The notes: a model not told the origin generated them from the sequence alone. Positions 49,508 to 58,833 are shown, counted from the stretch's first letter. The stretch: 64,000 nt of DNA from Okeania sp. SIO2C9 (GCF_010672455.1 NZ_JAAHGO010000023.1:1-64000), one strand, 5' to 3'. A program made the numbers and translations.

Positions 49508-50320
49508 ATGAAATCGTCACTTGATATCAACTTACCTGAAGAATTAGAACCTTACCATGAAGCGATCGCTAATAGCATTAAACCTTATTTAAAAATTGAT
49601 ATTAAACCTAATTCTACCCAATGGTGGGAAAGTAAATTTGGAGGACTTCCCTATTTACCTCGAACAATTGATTATCCCACTAATAAAAATGGTGAATATT
49701 TAAAGTTATTAGCCCAACTTAACTTTTCAGAAATGCCTAGGTTAGAGAATTTTCCTGCTCAAGGAATTTTACAATTTTATATAGATGCTAATCACGATAT
49801 ATATGGTTTAGATTATGATGATCAAACTAATCAAGATGGCTTCAGAATTATATATTTTGATCTAATTGTCGAAAACGTTAATAATTTAGTAACAGATTTT
49901 GATTTTTTAGAAGAGCATCAGGGAACTACTTTTTATAGTCCTATAGAGGGTGAATTTAGCTTAAGTTTTATCCATTCGTATGCACCAATATATTGGTTGG
50001 ATGGAGCTTTCGATCAGCATTTTCCTAATTTTAATCGTGATTTCCTAGATATTTACGACGAATGGTATTGTCAGTGTTTGTTGATTGATGAAAGTGTGCA
50101 TCAGGTAGGGGGTAATCCTTATTTTATTCAAGGAGATCCTCGTTATTTCTATCCTGAACATGAGGATTATATTTTGTTATTACAAATTGATTCAGATTAT
50201 GATGATGAAATACATAATATCTGTTGGGGAGATGTAGGAATTGGTAATTTTTTCATTAAACCGTCTCAATTAAAAGTGTTAGATTTTTCTCAAGTTCTTT
50301 ATAATTGGGGTTGTCATTAA
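49508..50320 (+). CDS. YwqG/DUF1963-family protein
   Basis: A 270-aa soluble protein with the DUF1963 pattern: STQWWESKFGGLPYLPRTIDYPTNKNGEYLKLLAQLNFSEM, then LPAQGILQFYIDANHD, HQVGGNPYFIQGDPR, LLLQIDSD and WGDVGIGNFFIKPSQLKVLDFSQVLYNWGCH. The biochemical function of the family is unknown. The start is an ATG with GGACGA upstream. It is transcribed away from the SirB1-like gene. Confidence 0.9.
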   Translation: MKSSLDINLPEELEPYHEAIANSIKPYLKIDIKPNSTQWWESKFGGLPYLPRTIDYPTNKNGEYLKLLAQLNFSEMPRLENFPAQGILQFYIDANHDIYGLDYDDQTNQDGFRIIYFDLIVENVNNLVTDFDFLEEHQGTTFYSPIEGEFSLSFIHSYAPIYWLDGAFDQHFPNFNRDFLDIYDEWYCQCLLIDESVHQVGGNPYFIQGDPRYFYPEHEDYILLLQIDSDYDDEIHNICWGDVGIGNFFIKPSQLKVLDFSQVLYNWGCH

Positions 50321-50502
50321 AAACGAAGAAAAAAGAAGGAATAAGGAAAAATAAATAAAGAAAATAGATGAATCTATAGACAGTTAAATATTTTTTTGTG
50401 GCAGTTCTGTAAATTACAATTTCTTGCTTTGGATTTGGAAACCAAACGCCTACGAAAAATATTAAAACTTCCTTCTTCCTTTGATTTTGGAAACCAAAAT
50501 TC
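50321..50502. other. Spacer before the 117-bp array
   Basis: AT-rich, containing two copies of TTGGAAACCAAA (50434 and 50487), each beside CCTTCTTCC runs. It seems related to the array that follows. No gene. Confidence 0.4.
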
Positions 50503-50855
50503 TACAAAAAAATATTACAAATTTATGATTTATTCTGCGCTATTGCGGTGGGTTGGGAAGGTAAACCCCTAGGATAAAATGTTCCTTATTTCTTTCCTTT
50601 TTCCTTCTTCCTTAATTCTACGAAAAAAATATTACAAATTTATGATTTATTCTGCGCTATTGCGGTGGGTTGGGAAGGTAAACCCCTAGGATAAAATGTT
50701 CCTTATTTCTTTCCTTTTTCCTTCTTCCTTAATTCTAGAAAAAAATATTACAAATTTCTGATTTATTTTGCGCTATTGCGGTGGATTGGGAAAGCAAACC
50801 CCTAGGATAAAATGTTCCTTATTTCTTTCCTTCTTCCTTCTTCCCTCTTCCTTCT
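50503..50855. repeat. 117-bp tandem repeat, three copies
   Basis: The marker ATTACAAATT recurs at 50514, 50631 and 50747 (periods 117 and 116). Each unit contains GCGCTATTGCGGTGG, a GGTAAACCCCTAGG stretch and a CCTTCTTCC heptamer run. The first two units are nearly identical, the third diverges. The array ends 5 bp before the mutL stop. Confidence 0.85.
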
Positions 50856-50859
50856 TCCT

Positions 50860-52617
50860 TCAAATACCATGACTTTTTCCAATTACCCAATGTCGGCGAA
50901 AGAAACGAGCTAAAGCTGATTCTTCTAAAGATAAATAAATTGGTCTGCCATGAGGACAAGTACGAGGGTTACGAGTAAGTTGCCATTGATTTAATAAATT
51001 TTGCATTTCTGGCAAGCTTAAAGGAGTTCCATTTCTAATAGCACTACGACAAGAAGTAGCTACTTTAGCAGATTCTAAATCACCACCATTACTCAGTTCA
51101 ATTAAAGCTTCAGCACAGTCATTTCTTTTAGCTAAAATTGCCGGAGCACTACGAGCTGCCCAAAGAAAATCTCCAAAAGTTTCTACTTCTATATTTAAGC
51201 GTTGAAGTTGTTCTATTTGACCATAAGATAAATTATGTAAAATAATTGGTGGCTCTAAAGAAATTATTTCCCAAGCATCACATAATTTTTCATATAAAAC
51301 TCTTTCATGGGCAATATGTTGCTCGATCAACCAAATGCCACTCGGATGTTCAGCCACTATATAAGTATTATGTAATTGAGCGATCGCTTTGAGTTCTATC
51401 AATCCAAATTCTTGATTTTTTTCTGCTGTATTATCTGGAGAAACTTGTATCGACCGACGAGTTTGATAATTCCCTGTATTTTCAGATACTTTTAATATTT
51501 TTTCTACCCTTTCTGATAAAGGAAATTCTGGCATTACTTCCATACTAAATTGTAATGCCTTAGCAATTGCTAACTCGATTTGTTGTTGCCAAAAACTCAG
51601 GTTATGAAGATAAACTTCTGTTTTTGCCGGATGACGATTCCAATTTATTTGATGAGGAAAAATTTGGAAATGAATAAAACATATAGGATAGCGATCGCGA
51701 GGGCAAGTCCGCGCCAAAGAACTAATAATTTTTTGTTCTAATTCTGGCACTTTTACCACTCTTCCATTAATAGCAACTTTCACCCAATCTGGTCGTCTCC
51801 GATGACATCTATCTGGCAAACCTAAGACTAATTCTAATGATTGTCTATCCAAAAATTGAGAATCTTGATATTGGGAAAAATTTGATATATTTAATTTTTC
51901 CGCTTCTTGTTCATCAATTTCTTGTTGAATATACTGTAAATCGCCCAATCTTACCGTCGATAAAATTTGAGGTAACATTTGTTTTGCCGTAGCGCCAGGA
52001 CTAATTTGTATCCATAACTTACTACCCTGCCAAACTTGCCAAGTAACATCAGGATAACAAAGCGCTATTTGCTGAATAACTAATTGTATACCTCGCATTT
52101 GTTGTGCCGAAGAAGGCATTCCTTGACGGCGTACAGGCCATTTTCCAAAAAGATTAGAAACCTTAACAATAGTACCAGGAGCAACAGCAACTCTTTCAAC
52201 TTCAACAGCTTTTCCTTGCTCGTTATAAACAACACGCCAACCTTCATTTTCATTCTCTAAAAGAGGCGACTTAGGGCGACTTAATATTTCTAAATTTGAG
52301 AGATTAGCTAAACTATGAAGTGCCTCTCCACGAAATCCCAAACTGGTAATTTTTGTTAGGTCTTGAAAATTAGTAATTTTGCTCGTACTATGAGGATTAG
52401 CTGCTTGTTTTAAATTAGCTAAATTCATACCCATTCCATTGTCAGAAATTTGTACTCGCCACTGTTCAGAAATGATAGAAATTATGATGCGAGTTGCACC
52501 AGCATCCAGAGAATTTTCTACTAATTCTCGTACTACTGCCGCTAAAGAATCAATCACTTCTCCAGCAGCAATTAAATTGACAACTTCTTTAGGTAAGGTT
52601 TGAATTTTAGATTGCAT
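50860..52617 (-). CDS. mutL: DNA mismatch repair protein MutL
   Basis: A 585-aa MutL. The N-terminal GHKL ATPase has the ATP-lid motifs VVNLIAAGEVIDSLAAVVRELVENSLDAGA, ISDNGMGM and TSLGFRGEAL, and DRYPICFIHFQIFPHQINWNRHPAKTEVYL follows. The C-terminal dimerisation/endonuclease part starts near residue 410 (AIAQLHNTYIVAEHPSGIWLIEQHIAHERVLYEKL). The endonuclease metal motif, usually DQHAxxE, reads EQHIAHE here. It also has SCRSAIRNG and CPHGRP. It directs repair after MutS mismatch recognition. It is divergent from xisH with a 68-bp gap. Confidence 0.95.
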   Translation of the reverse strand: MQSKIQTLPKEVVNLIAAGEVIDSLAAVVRELVENSLDAGATRIIISIISEQWRVQISDNGMGMNLANLKQAANPHSTSKITNFQDLTKITSLGFRGEALHSLANLSNLEILSRPKSPLLENENEGWRVVYNEQGKAVEVERVAVAPGTIVKVSNLFGKWPVRRQGMPSSAQQMRGIQLVIQQIALCYPDVTWQVWQGSKLWIQISPGATAKQMLPQILSTVRLGDLQYIQQEIDEQEAEKLNISNFSQYQDSQFLDRQSLELVLGLPDRCHRRRPDWVKVAINGRVVKVPELEQKIISSLARTCPRDRYPICFIHFQIFPHQINWNRHPAKTEVYLHNLSFWQQQIELAIAKALQFSMEVMPEFPLSERVEKILKVSENTGNYQTRRSIQVSPDNTAEKNQEFGLIELKAIAQLHNTYIVAEHPSGIWLIEQHIAHERVLYEKLCDAWEIISLEPPIILHNLSYGQIEQLQRLNIEVETFGDFLWAARSAPAILAKRNDCAEALIELSNGGDLESAKVATSCRSAIRNGTPLSLPEMQNLLNQWQLTRNPRTCPHGRPIYLSLEESALARFFRRHWVIGKSHGI

Positions 52618-52685
52618 TTATATAAAAGCAGTAACAAATAGCTATAATTAATCATAGCTAAGGACTTTTAAGGAAAATAGTCATA

Positions 52686-53105
52686 ATGTCAGCTCGCGAT
52701 TATTATCATAATACTGTCAAAGCTGCTATTCAAAAAGACGGATGGACAATCACTCACGATCCATATCGTCTTAAACTAGCGAGGGGCAAAAATTTATTTG
52801 TTGATTTAGGTGCAGAACGTCTAATTGCGGCAGAAAAAGGACTAGAAAAAATTGCTATTGAAGTCAAAAGCTTTCGGAGTGCTTCAGAAATGAAAGATTT
52901 AGAACAAGCTCTTGGTCAATTTGTATTGTATGAACATATTTTAAATCGTTACGAACCTGAGCGAAAATTATACTTAGCTATTCCTGAATAAGTACGTCAA
53001 TCAGTGTTTGAAGAAGAAGCGGGAATAATATTAATAGAAGATCGAATATTACGTCTTGTTAGCTTTAATCCCACTAAAGAGGTAATTGTCAAATGGATAC
53101 CCTAA
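52686..53105 (+). pseudogene. xisH: xisH with in-frame nonsense codon
   Basis: The frame encodes a 139-codon XisH (fdxN-element excision controlling factor family) but has TAA at 52989-52991, codon 102. Residues 1-101 contain a PD-(D/E)xK-like core: D40 and E59-x-K61 (LFVDLG, AIEVKSF). The frame continues in phase after the stop (VRQSVFEEEAGIILIEDRILRLVSFNPTKEVIVKW) to 53105, overlapping xisI by 13 bp. That is the usual XisH C-terminus, so the lesion is a point mutation and looks recent. A 101-aa product could still be made; whether it works is unknown. No fdxN element or nif gene is nearby. Confidence 0.85.
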
Positions 53106-53431
53106 ATATTGAACTCAAGCAAGCAATTATTAAGGTTTTACAAGAGTATATTGAATATCTCGGAAATGACCCAGAAACTCAATGTCAATTAGTCATAGAT
53201 GAAACTGGAAACCATTACTTACTTATAGAAATAGGTTGGCAAAATAGTAGACGAATTTATGGAACTCTGATTCATCTCGACATTATCAATCAAAAAATTT
53301 GGATACAACATGATGGCACAGAGGAGGGTATTGCCAATGAACTTGTTAATTTAGGTATACCTCATCAGCAAATTGTACTTGCTTTCAAAACAGTTGAGCG
53401 ACGTAAAATTACTGATTTTGCTGTTTATTAA
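53093..53431 (+). CDS. xisI: XisI family protein
   Basis: A 112-aa XisI, the usual partner of XisH. The pattern is AIIKVLQEYIEYLGNDPETQCQLVIDETGNHYLLIEIGWQNSRRIYGTLIHLDIINQKIWIQHDGTEEGIANELVNLGIP. XisH/XisI were named for a requirement in fdxN-element excision in heterocyst-forming Anabaena, but many copies occur scattered in cyanobacterial genomes and their general role is unsettled. Start ATG 53093 lies inside the original xisH end, so translation is probably coupled. Confidence 0.92.
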   Translation: MDTLNIELKQAIIKVLQEYIEYLGNDPETQCQLVIDETGNHYLLIEIGWQNSRRIYGTLIHLDIINQKIWIQHDGTEEGIANELVNLGIPHQQIVLAFKTVERRKITDFAVY

Positions 53432-53601
53432 TAGATATTCGATAATCTACTTGAAACTACTATAAAAAAATTGTTAAATCTTATTCTGAAATGGCTACAA
53501 AGTAAGAGTTTAGAGAACTCTTAACTAAGAGTGATAACTTTGCTATATTTACCTAAAATAAAGTAAATTTACTACCTTAGCAAAACAATCTTTAAGTTAA
53601 T
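53432..53601. other. Spacer downstream of xisI
   Basis: AT-rich; a GTAAGAGTT/AACTCTTAACT-type weak stem near 53503-53530 might be a terminator. It leads into the 91-bp MITE. Confidence 0.35.
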
Positions 53602-53692
53602 CAGGACTTACGCAGTACCGCCACATTTAGTGTATAAATTGGTCATTTTTGCGGATATAACTACTATAATTAGCGCCGTTGCGTAAGTCCTG
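53602..53692. mobile_element. 91-bp MITE, CAGGACTTACGCA ends
   Basis: Terminal inverted repeats CAGGACTTACGCA and TGCGTAAGTCCTG (the latter as GCGTAAGTCCTG), 91 bp in total, with the direct repeat TTAAT on both sides (53597-53601, 53693-53697). A single such end is also found at 58795, inside the IS1182-like element. Confidence 0.8.
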
Positions 53693-53749
53693 TTAATATT
53701 AAAATTATAGGGTCTTGCAAGTCGGCAAACTATCAAGACCTGAAACTTA

Positions 53750-54328
53750 CTACTTCTCGTCGTTAGCTTCTTTTAGCTTGCGACCATCAACAGTGACTTC
53801 CCCGGTCACTGCTTTATCTTTAGCCTCCATTTTCAAATTAATCTTGCCTTGATAGTTGAAAATTATCGCAAGGCAAGAAGCTAAAACCACAATTGCTCCC
53901 ACTCCTACAAAAATTTGAACATCAGGGCGATTAAAAAATAATGTCAAAGGTGGTAAAACCTTTAGCGCTAAATCAGACGTTTTCAGATTAAATCGAGGTT
54001 CATAATCTGGCGGTCTCTCCTTGTGGGGAACTAAATCCAGAACATTAATCTCAAGAATTTGTCTCCCAAGGAAGTTTCGACTTTCTTGACGGTGGAAAAC
54101 TCCATTCCAATCATCATCAACCTGGAAGGAGAAAAGACAATTACCTATCAGAAGTTTCTCATCTTTTAAGTAACCATCTTTCCCCAATTTATCAATACAC
54201 CTGTCAAAAGATGAACGAGATTTAAAGGAAATCTCTTCAAAACGCTGGTGAACCAATTTGTTAATAAGAATCTTCTTTCTCATATCTTTATAAGCCATGT
54301 GATTGCAATATAAATAGGACAAACTCAC
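53750..54328 (-). CDS. Single-pass membrane protein (hypothetical)
   Basis: A 192-aa ORF; MAYKDMRKKILINKLVHQRFEEISF at the internal ATG (codon 11) may be the true start. The N-terminal ~100 residues are soluble and charged (FKSRSSFDRCIDKLGKDGYLKDEKLLIGNCLFSFQVDDDW). One TM segment lies near residue 140 (VQIFVGVGAIVVLASCLAIIF) and is followed by a short lysine-rich tail. No family was recognised. It is the only gene in a repeat-rich stretch and may be accessory. Confidence 0.55.
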   Translation of the reverse strand: MSLSYLYCNHMAYKDMRKKILINKLVHQRFEEISFKSRSSFDRCIDKLGKDGYLKDEKLLIGNCLFSFQVDDDWNGVFHRQESRNFLGRQILEINVLDLVPHKERPPDYEPRFNLKTSDLALKVLPPLTLFFNRPDVQIFVGVGAIVVLASCLAIIFNYQGKINLKMEAKDKAVTGEVTVDGRKLKEANDEK

Positions 54329-54370
54329 GAAAAAATCAGGCTTTCAGACACGGCGATCGCTAGTTTGTAC
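54329..54370. promoter_or_regulatory. Upstream region of the membrane protein gene
   Basis: A short spacer with one HIP1-like GGCGATCGCTAG. It presumably contains the start region of the leftward gene. No promoter box was certain. Confidence 0.25.
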
Positions 54371-54854
54371 ATTATTTATGATCTGTTCTTCACCCAAACA
54401 TTCTTGAAGGTAGCGTCGATCATTTGCTTATCCCAAGCCGTTTTCACCCTTAGAGCATGTTTTCAAACTCGTTGTATCCTAATTGCCCCTGATGACAGCT
54501 TCGCCAGTTCAACCCCAATATAACAATCAACTCAAAGGGGAAATTGTCAGAAAAAATTTGTAGAGCTGGACTCCCCAAATTAAAAATGTCCTTTCAATAG
54601 GTTTTAGAAAAGGTATAATATAAAGTTTGACAAAAAAATTGTCAATAAAAGTATATTAATGATAATAGGTAGTAAAATCCAGGTCAGTGCCCAAACACAA
54701 ATCCAGTTGCAGGTAACCCTAGCCCGGAATGATCCTTATTGCTGGTCGGAGAGGATCTTATTACTAGCCGCTACAATTATGACCTGATTTCACCGCAATC
54801 TTCTTGAAGGTAACCTCGATCATTTGCTTATTCCAAGTCGTTTTCACCTTTAGT
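54371..54854. repeat. Diverged direct repeats (54371-54452 and 54772-54854)
   Basis: Two ~82-bp direct copies share TTCTTGAAGGTA, TCGATCATTTGCTTAT and CGTTTTCACC. On the minus strand both keep the same reading: VKTAWDKQMIDATFKN and VKTTWNKQMIEVTFKK. They may therefore be remnants of one duplicated protein fragment. No complete gene lies between them (54453-54771). Confidence 0.6.
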
Positions 54855-55032
54855 TTAGCCACCTTACGTCATACAGGTTAAAGGTTTCAGCTAGCAACTA
54901 TCTAAAAAGATGGTGAACCACAATCACTAGAAAAATGGAGAAAAATGGAATAAGATTACGAAAGAGTAAGGTTTCAATGTAAGGTGATTACTTATAGATG
55001 CGTTAATAGACCTGTCAAAAGGAGATCGAACT
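54855..55032. other. Spacer upstream of the HTH-kinase gene
   Basis: AT-rich, with AAAAGGAG at 55016-55023 as the ribosome binding site of the next gene. GAAAAATGGAGAAAAATGG is a short direct repeat near 54931-54950. Confidence 0.4.
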
Positions 55033-56547
55033 ATGCAAAAACTTAGTCAAAAAGGAATTAATGTAATTGAAGAAACTATCAAAGAAAAAAAAATAACTTA
55101 CAAAGAACTTGCCAGATATATGTTTTTGGAAGAAAGACAGCTACGAAGATACTTAAAGGGAGAAAATAATATTGATATTGATCGTCTTGTACATCTTTTG
55201 CAAAGACTAGACTTATTGAACAAGTATACTCCTCTCAATATTCACTCAATAATCACTGATAATTATCAAAAAAAAGATAGTGACTTAATACCAGATAATT
55301 TTGAGTTGATTACAGAATGGATTGCTGTCAACCATAGTAAATATGAGATCATGCTTAATAAGGTTGATGAGCTAACTGAAGCAGTAATTAAGACTCATGT
55401 TTGTGAATTTAAGCCTAATTCCTTAGAGTTAGGTGATTCTGAATTAGAGACAATATCTAGAATCGACGAAGAAAGTGGGACATTAAATTTTAAGTTATGT
55501 TTTTTTTCTAATCAATATTCTAAAAATACTTATCTTCTTCTAAGATATCATAAACGTATAAAAGATGAGGCTACTCTTAGAGTTCTTCAGTATATAAATA
55601 AATATATTTACGATGAAAAAGTTTTTGCTGATTCTGATTTAGCAGAGTGTCTTTGTCCAATAGAAATATCACCATCACAAGTATCAGGATTAGCTACTTA
55701 TTGTAAAATAAACAGCCTTGAGGATAAAGGTACACTTATTGAATATTATAAATTTGCCTTAGACGTATCTCATTATACAGGTGAAACAGTTCAAGAGCTT
55801 ATTAGCTTTGCATATCAATATGGTAAGCTTCAGAAGTCTATTTCTTCTTTACCACAAGATTTGGATATAACTGAATTAAGCAGAAATCGTCCTGCCATAA
55901 CTTTTCATAAACAAAGAATTGAAGCTAAAGTCAAAAGCTTGCTTGAACGCATAAAAGAAATCCGTGATGATGATATTATGATGAATAAACCATCAATAAA
56001 AATAAGTCAAAATGATGAATCTTTTTTCATATTTATCTGGAATGAAATTAAAGAATATATTGAAAAACGTCCGATAAATAATATTCCATTACTTCATGAT
56101 TGCCATCCCCATAATACTTTTTTTAGAAATGGTCAGTGTCTTTTAATATATGATTATGAGGCTGTATCAACAACATGGAGTCCACTGGAAGCTATAGCAT
56201 TTGTCATGCACAGATTTATTCGTGAGTTTTATGTCAAAAAATTTATGAACGGAGAAAATGTTTACCCTTTACGTGAAGAAATTTATAATTATGCAGAAAA
56301 ATTTCTTCAAGAATATCAGAAAGGGGAAGGACCAATACCTGTAGATTTTACAAATAATGATAATTTACTTAAAAATATTCATTTAGGAATCAAGCTAACA
56401 AACTTTTCCAAGCTTGTTTCTATTATGAGATATCTAATCACAGACATAAAAGATCCGGCTGGACGACCTTCAAATATGCTAAAAAATGAGTATCGTAAAT
56501 TTTGCATTTTTCTTAGAGAAGCTGATCGGTATTTTAAGTTTATATAG
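55033..56547 (+). CDS. HTH–aminoglycoside phosphotransferase-like kinase fusion
   Basis: A 504-aa protein preceded by a good AAGGAG. Residues about 1-70 look like a Cro/C1-type helix-turn-helix (KEKKITYKELARYMFLEERQLRRYLKGENNIDIDRLVHLLQRLDLL). After a long middle region, the C-terminal half is APH/choline-kinase-like. The catalytic-loop equivalent is LLHDCHPHN (D356, N361) and the DFG-like acid is D374 in LIYDYEAVSTTWSPLEAIAF. A small-molecule or protein kinase activity is inferred; the HTH may be structural. No antibiotic-resistance function should be assumed. Flanking DNA is transposon-rich, suggesting accessory origin. Confidence 0.7.
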   Translation: MQKLSQKGINVIEETIKEKKITYKELARYMFLEERQLRRYLKGENNIDIDRLVHLLQRLDLLNKYTPLNIHSIITDNYQKKDSDLIPDNFELITEWIAVNHSKYEIMLNKVDELTEAVIKTHVCEFKPNSLELGDSELETISRIDEESGTLNFKLCFFSNQYSKNTYLLLRYHKRIKDEATLRVLQYINKYIYDEKVFADSDLAECLCPIEISPSQVSGLATYCKINSLEDKGTLIEYYKFALDVSHYTGETVQELISFAYQYGKLQKSISSLPQDLDITELSRNRPAITFHKQRIEAKVKSLLERIKEIRDDDIMMNKPSIKISQNDESFFIFIWNEIKEYIEKRPINNIPLLHDCHPHNTFFRNGQCLLIYDYEAVSTTWSPLEAIAFVMHRFIREFYVKKFMNGENVYPLREEIYNYAEKFLQEYQKGEGPIPVDFTNNDNLLKNIHLGIKLTNFSKLVSIMRYLITDIKDPAGRPSNMLKNEYRKFCIFLREADRYFKFI

Positions 56548-56820
56548 CAAGATGCTAATCCCGCAAAACACATATTTTATTCTTCGGGGGAGTAGCAATT
56601 GTGCAAGAAACCCCGTTAAAGTATTTGTGATCGCTGTACTAATTAAGTCTCTCTGACAAAAGAAGTCTGAAACCCTTGATTTATCGTTCTAAATTTCTGT
56701 ACCAAATAAACTAAAGTTAGATTGGTACACTTATTAATATACAAAAACCTCACAAATGCTGAAGCCTATAACTCATTCATAGTGAGTATTTCAGCCTTAG
56801 CGTGGTTTTCTGTACAGTTG
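56548..56820. other. Spacer between kinase gene and IS1182-like element
   Basis: No gene was believed; a rightward 82-codon frame from 56722 runs across the element boundary at 56821 and has no family match. The element inserts within TTG here. Confidence 0.4.
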
Positions 56821-56854
56821 CTGATACTGTTGATGAACTTAACAAAAGAGATGT

Positions 56855-56877
56855 ATTCGCGATTTATCTTCGCGAAT
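56855..56877. repeat. Palindromic site 1, ATTCGCGA-N7-TCGCGAAT
   Basis: Arms ATTCGCGA and TCGCGAAT around the spacer TTTATCT. The exact identity of the 42-bp terminal repeat stops at the edge of this spacer. Confidence 0.85.
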
Positions 56878-57127
56878 CTAGCTCTTCACTCCGATCTCTT
56901 TCACGGTGACAAAAACTCCGTTCTCTATCTACTTTCAAGATTGATTATTAAGTCAATTATTGAAACATGATTTCATTATTGGCTCTGCCTCTAATAATCG
57001 CTAGTACCAAGCTCCGAAATCTATGCTATGACTATAAAAATGGGCGATTAACTGAAAATTATTATTCATTCTATTTGCTTATTGTCACCACCTTTGATGG
57101 TGTGTTGTCACCCTTTGATATCGCTCG

Positions 57128-58780
57128 CTAATCAGGAGCTAACTGGGCAAAAGAAGAAACACGAGTTTGAGCCAATGGTACACCTTGAAACCAAGCTTCG
57201 AGGCGAATCATATTCATTGCAGTTGCGGTCAATATATGTTGTAAATGAACTTTCTCCAAACCTACATAACGGCATTTGCGCAAACCTAAACCACGAACAC
57301 CTTGAGAAATTGTACCTTCGACTCCGGCACGTTGATTGTACTGTTTTAACCATCTTTTGTTTGTTTGCTGTTTTCGTCTTTTGACAATAGCCAGATGTTC
57401 CTCTTTTGGACGCAGAGTAATTTCTCTAGGCTCGGTTGCCGAGCGTGTACATAGATGACGAAATAGGCATTCTCGACAAGCCTTTCTGGGAAATTTAACT
57501 CCAATAACTGTATTATCCCATTGATCTTTGTGAACACTCCATTTCTTGGTACTTTTTACTCCTTGAGGACAAGTAACCTGCTGCGTTTTCCAATTGATTT
57601 TGAATTGATTAATATCGTAAGCATTTTTGTCTTTTGATTGCCAACTTACATTCTCACGAACTGGTCCGATTAGTTCCAGCTCATGTTTTTGCTGACTCTC
57701 AACCAACAAAGTAGCATCTACATAACCTGCATCAACTAAGTGTTGTTTAGGTAATAATTCTTTGTCAGCTAAAGATTGATGAATCTCTTCTGTTTGGTCT
57801 ACATCAGATAGATGAGCTTGGGTAGTCTCGATATTAGTAATAAGATGAATTTGATTTTTGTCACAAGTTTCCGTCAGATGTACCTTGTAGCCTATCCAAG
57901 TGGTATGACGCTTGCTACCATAACGAGCTTCTGTGTCATAAGGAGAGTTGCTTCTTAACCCAGAAGGAGGTAAGTCTTGATGATTGCGCCAATGAAGTTC
58001 ACCATTATCTATCCAATATTGGTGTATCCAAGTAATTCGCAGAGTTTCTATTGCGGGAATTTCCCATAACCATAAAGGTGTATTTGGGTTGTCGTAAATT
58101 TCTTCTAAAATTCTCATTCCGTCGCACCCGATAGTGAGTGCCATGATTGTACGAGCTTCAGTTCCTCTAGGAAGACGGGATTCTTCCACTGGTCTGCTGT
58201 AGCGGTCAAACCAATCTTTTTCTACTACATTTGACAACCAATTTGGAGCTACTATAGCTAAAGCATTTAAAGCTGCTCTTAAAGTTTCTCCTACACATTC
58301 GAGTCGGTTGAGATTACGAATTGCAGCTAAGATATGAGTGGAATCAGTTCGAGCTTTTCCCTTGGCCTTGAGGAATCCTAGTTCTTGGCAGCGTTCTAAA
58401 AGTTTGTCTAGTAAGAGCTGTTCTTTACTTCCACTGAGTAATCGAGAGCGAAATAAACTTAAAACAGAAAAGTCAAAACCAGGGTCGGTTAGTTCTAGCC
58501 CTAAAGCGTACTTCCAGTCAATACGGCCTGCTACTGCTTCGGCAGCACCTCTATCGGATAAATTAGCCATATACTGCATCACACATACTAATGCTAAATT
58601 CCCAGGATGCAAGGCTGGTTGTCCTTCAATTGAATAGAGTTCTGCAAAATCGGTATCCTGATAAAATATACCTAATTCATCTCGAATGGTCATGTAGAGA
58701 TTCCCTTTGGGAAAAGCTTGGTGTGCTATTTCTTTTGTTAAGGGTGGAACAGGTTTCATCGATTGAGGATGTAGAGCCAT
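57128..58780 (-). CDS. IS1182-family transposase
   Basis: A 550-aa DDE transposase. The N-terminal region (LHPGNLALVCVMQYMANLSDRGAAEAVAGRIDWKYALGLELTDPGFDFSVLSLFRSRLL) is the family's DUF772-type domain. The catalytic acids are in KARTDSTHI (D146), HLVDAGYVDA and RAGVEGTISQGVRGLGLRKCRYVG. A Cys-rich stretch (CRECLFRHLC) precedes the last motif. The frame is intact and of normal length, so the element may still be active. Confidence 0.95.
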   Translation of the reverse strand: MALHPQSMKPVPPLTKEIAHQAFPKGNLYMTIRDELGIFYQDTDFAELYSIEGQPALHPGNLALVCVMQYMANLSDRGAAEAVAGRIDWKYALGLELTDPGFDFSVLSLFRSRLLSGSKEQLLLDKLLERCQELGFLKAKGKARTDSTHILAAIRNLNRLECVGETLRAALNALAIVAPNWLSNVVEKDWFDRYSRPVEESRLPRGTEARTIMALTIGCDGMRILEEIYDNPNTPLWLWEIPAIETLRITWIHQYWIDNGELHWRNHQDLPPSGLRSNSPYDTEARYGSKRHTTWIGYKVHLTETCDKNQIHLITNIETTQAHLSDVDQTEEIHQSLADKELLPKQHLVDAGYVDATLLVESQQKHELELIGPVRENVSWQSKDKNAYDINQFKINWKTQQVTCPQGVKSTKKWSVHKDQWDNTVIGVKFPRKACRECLFRHLCTRSATEPREITLRPKEEHLAIVKRRKQQTNKRWLKQYNQRAGVEGTISQGVRGLGLRKCRYVGLEKVHLQHILTATAMNMIRLEAWFQGVPLAQTRVSSFAQLAPD

Positions 58781-58833
58781 AATCTTTATCAGGACTTACG
58801 CAATCTTTCAACATTTGTTAAACTTAGTTTATA

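Noticed and set aside
52686-53431. fdxN excision element
   Set aside because: xisH/xisI are present, but no XisF-type recombinase, fdxN or nif gene or element end was seen.
56722-56970. An 82-codon rightward ORF
   Set aside because: It runs across the boundary of the mobile element at 56821, so only part of it could ever have been a gene, and it matches nothing.
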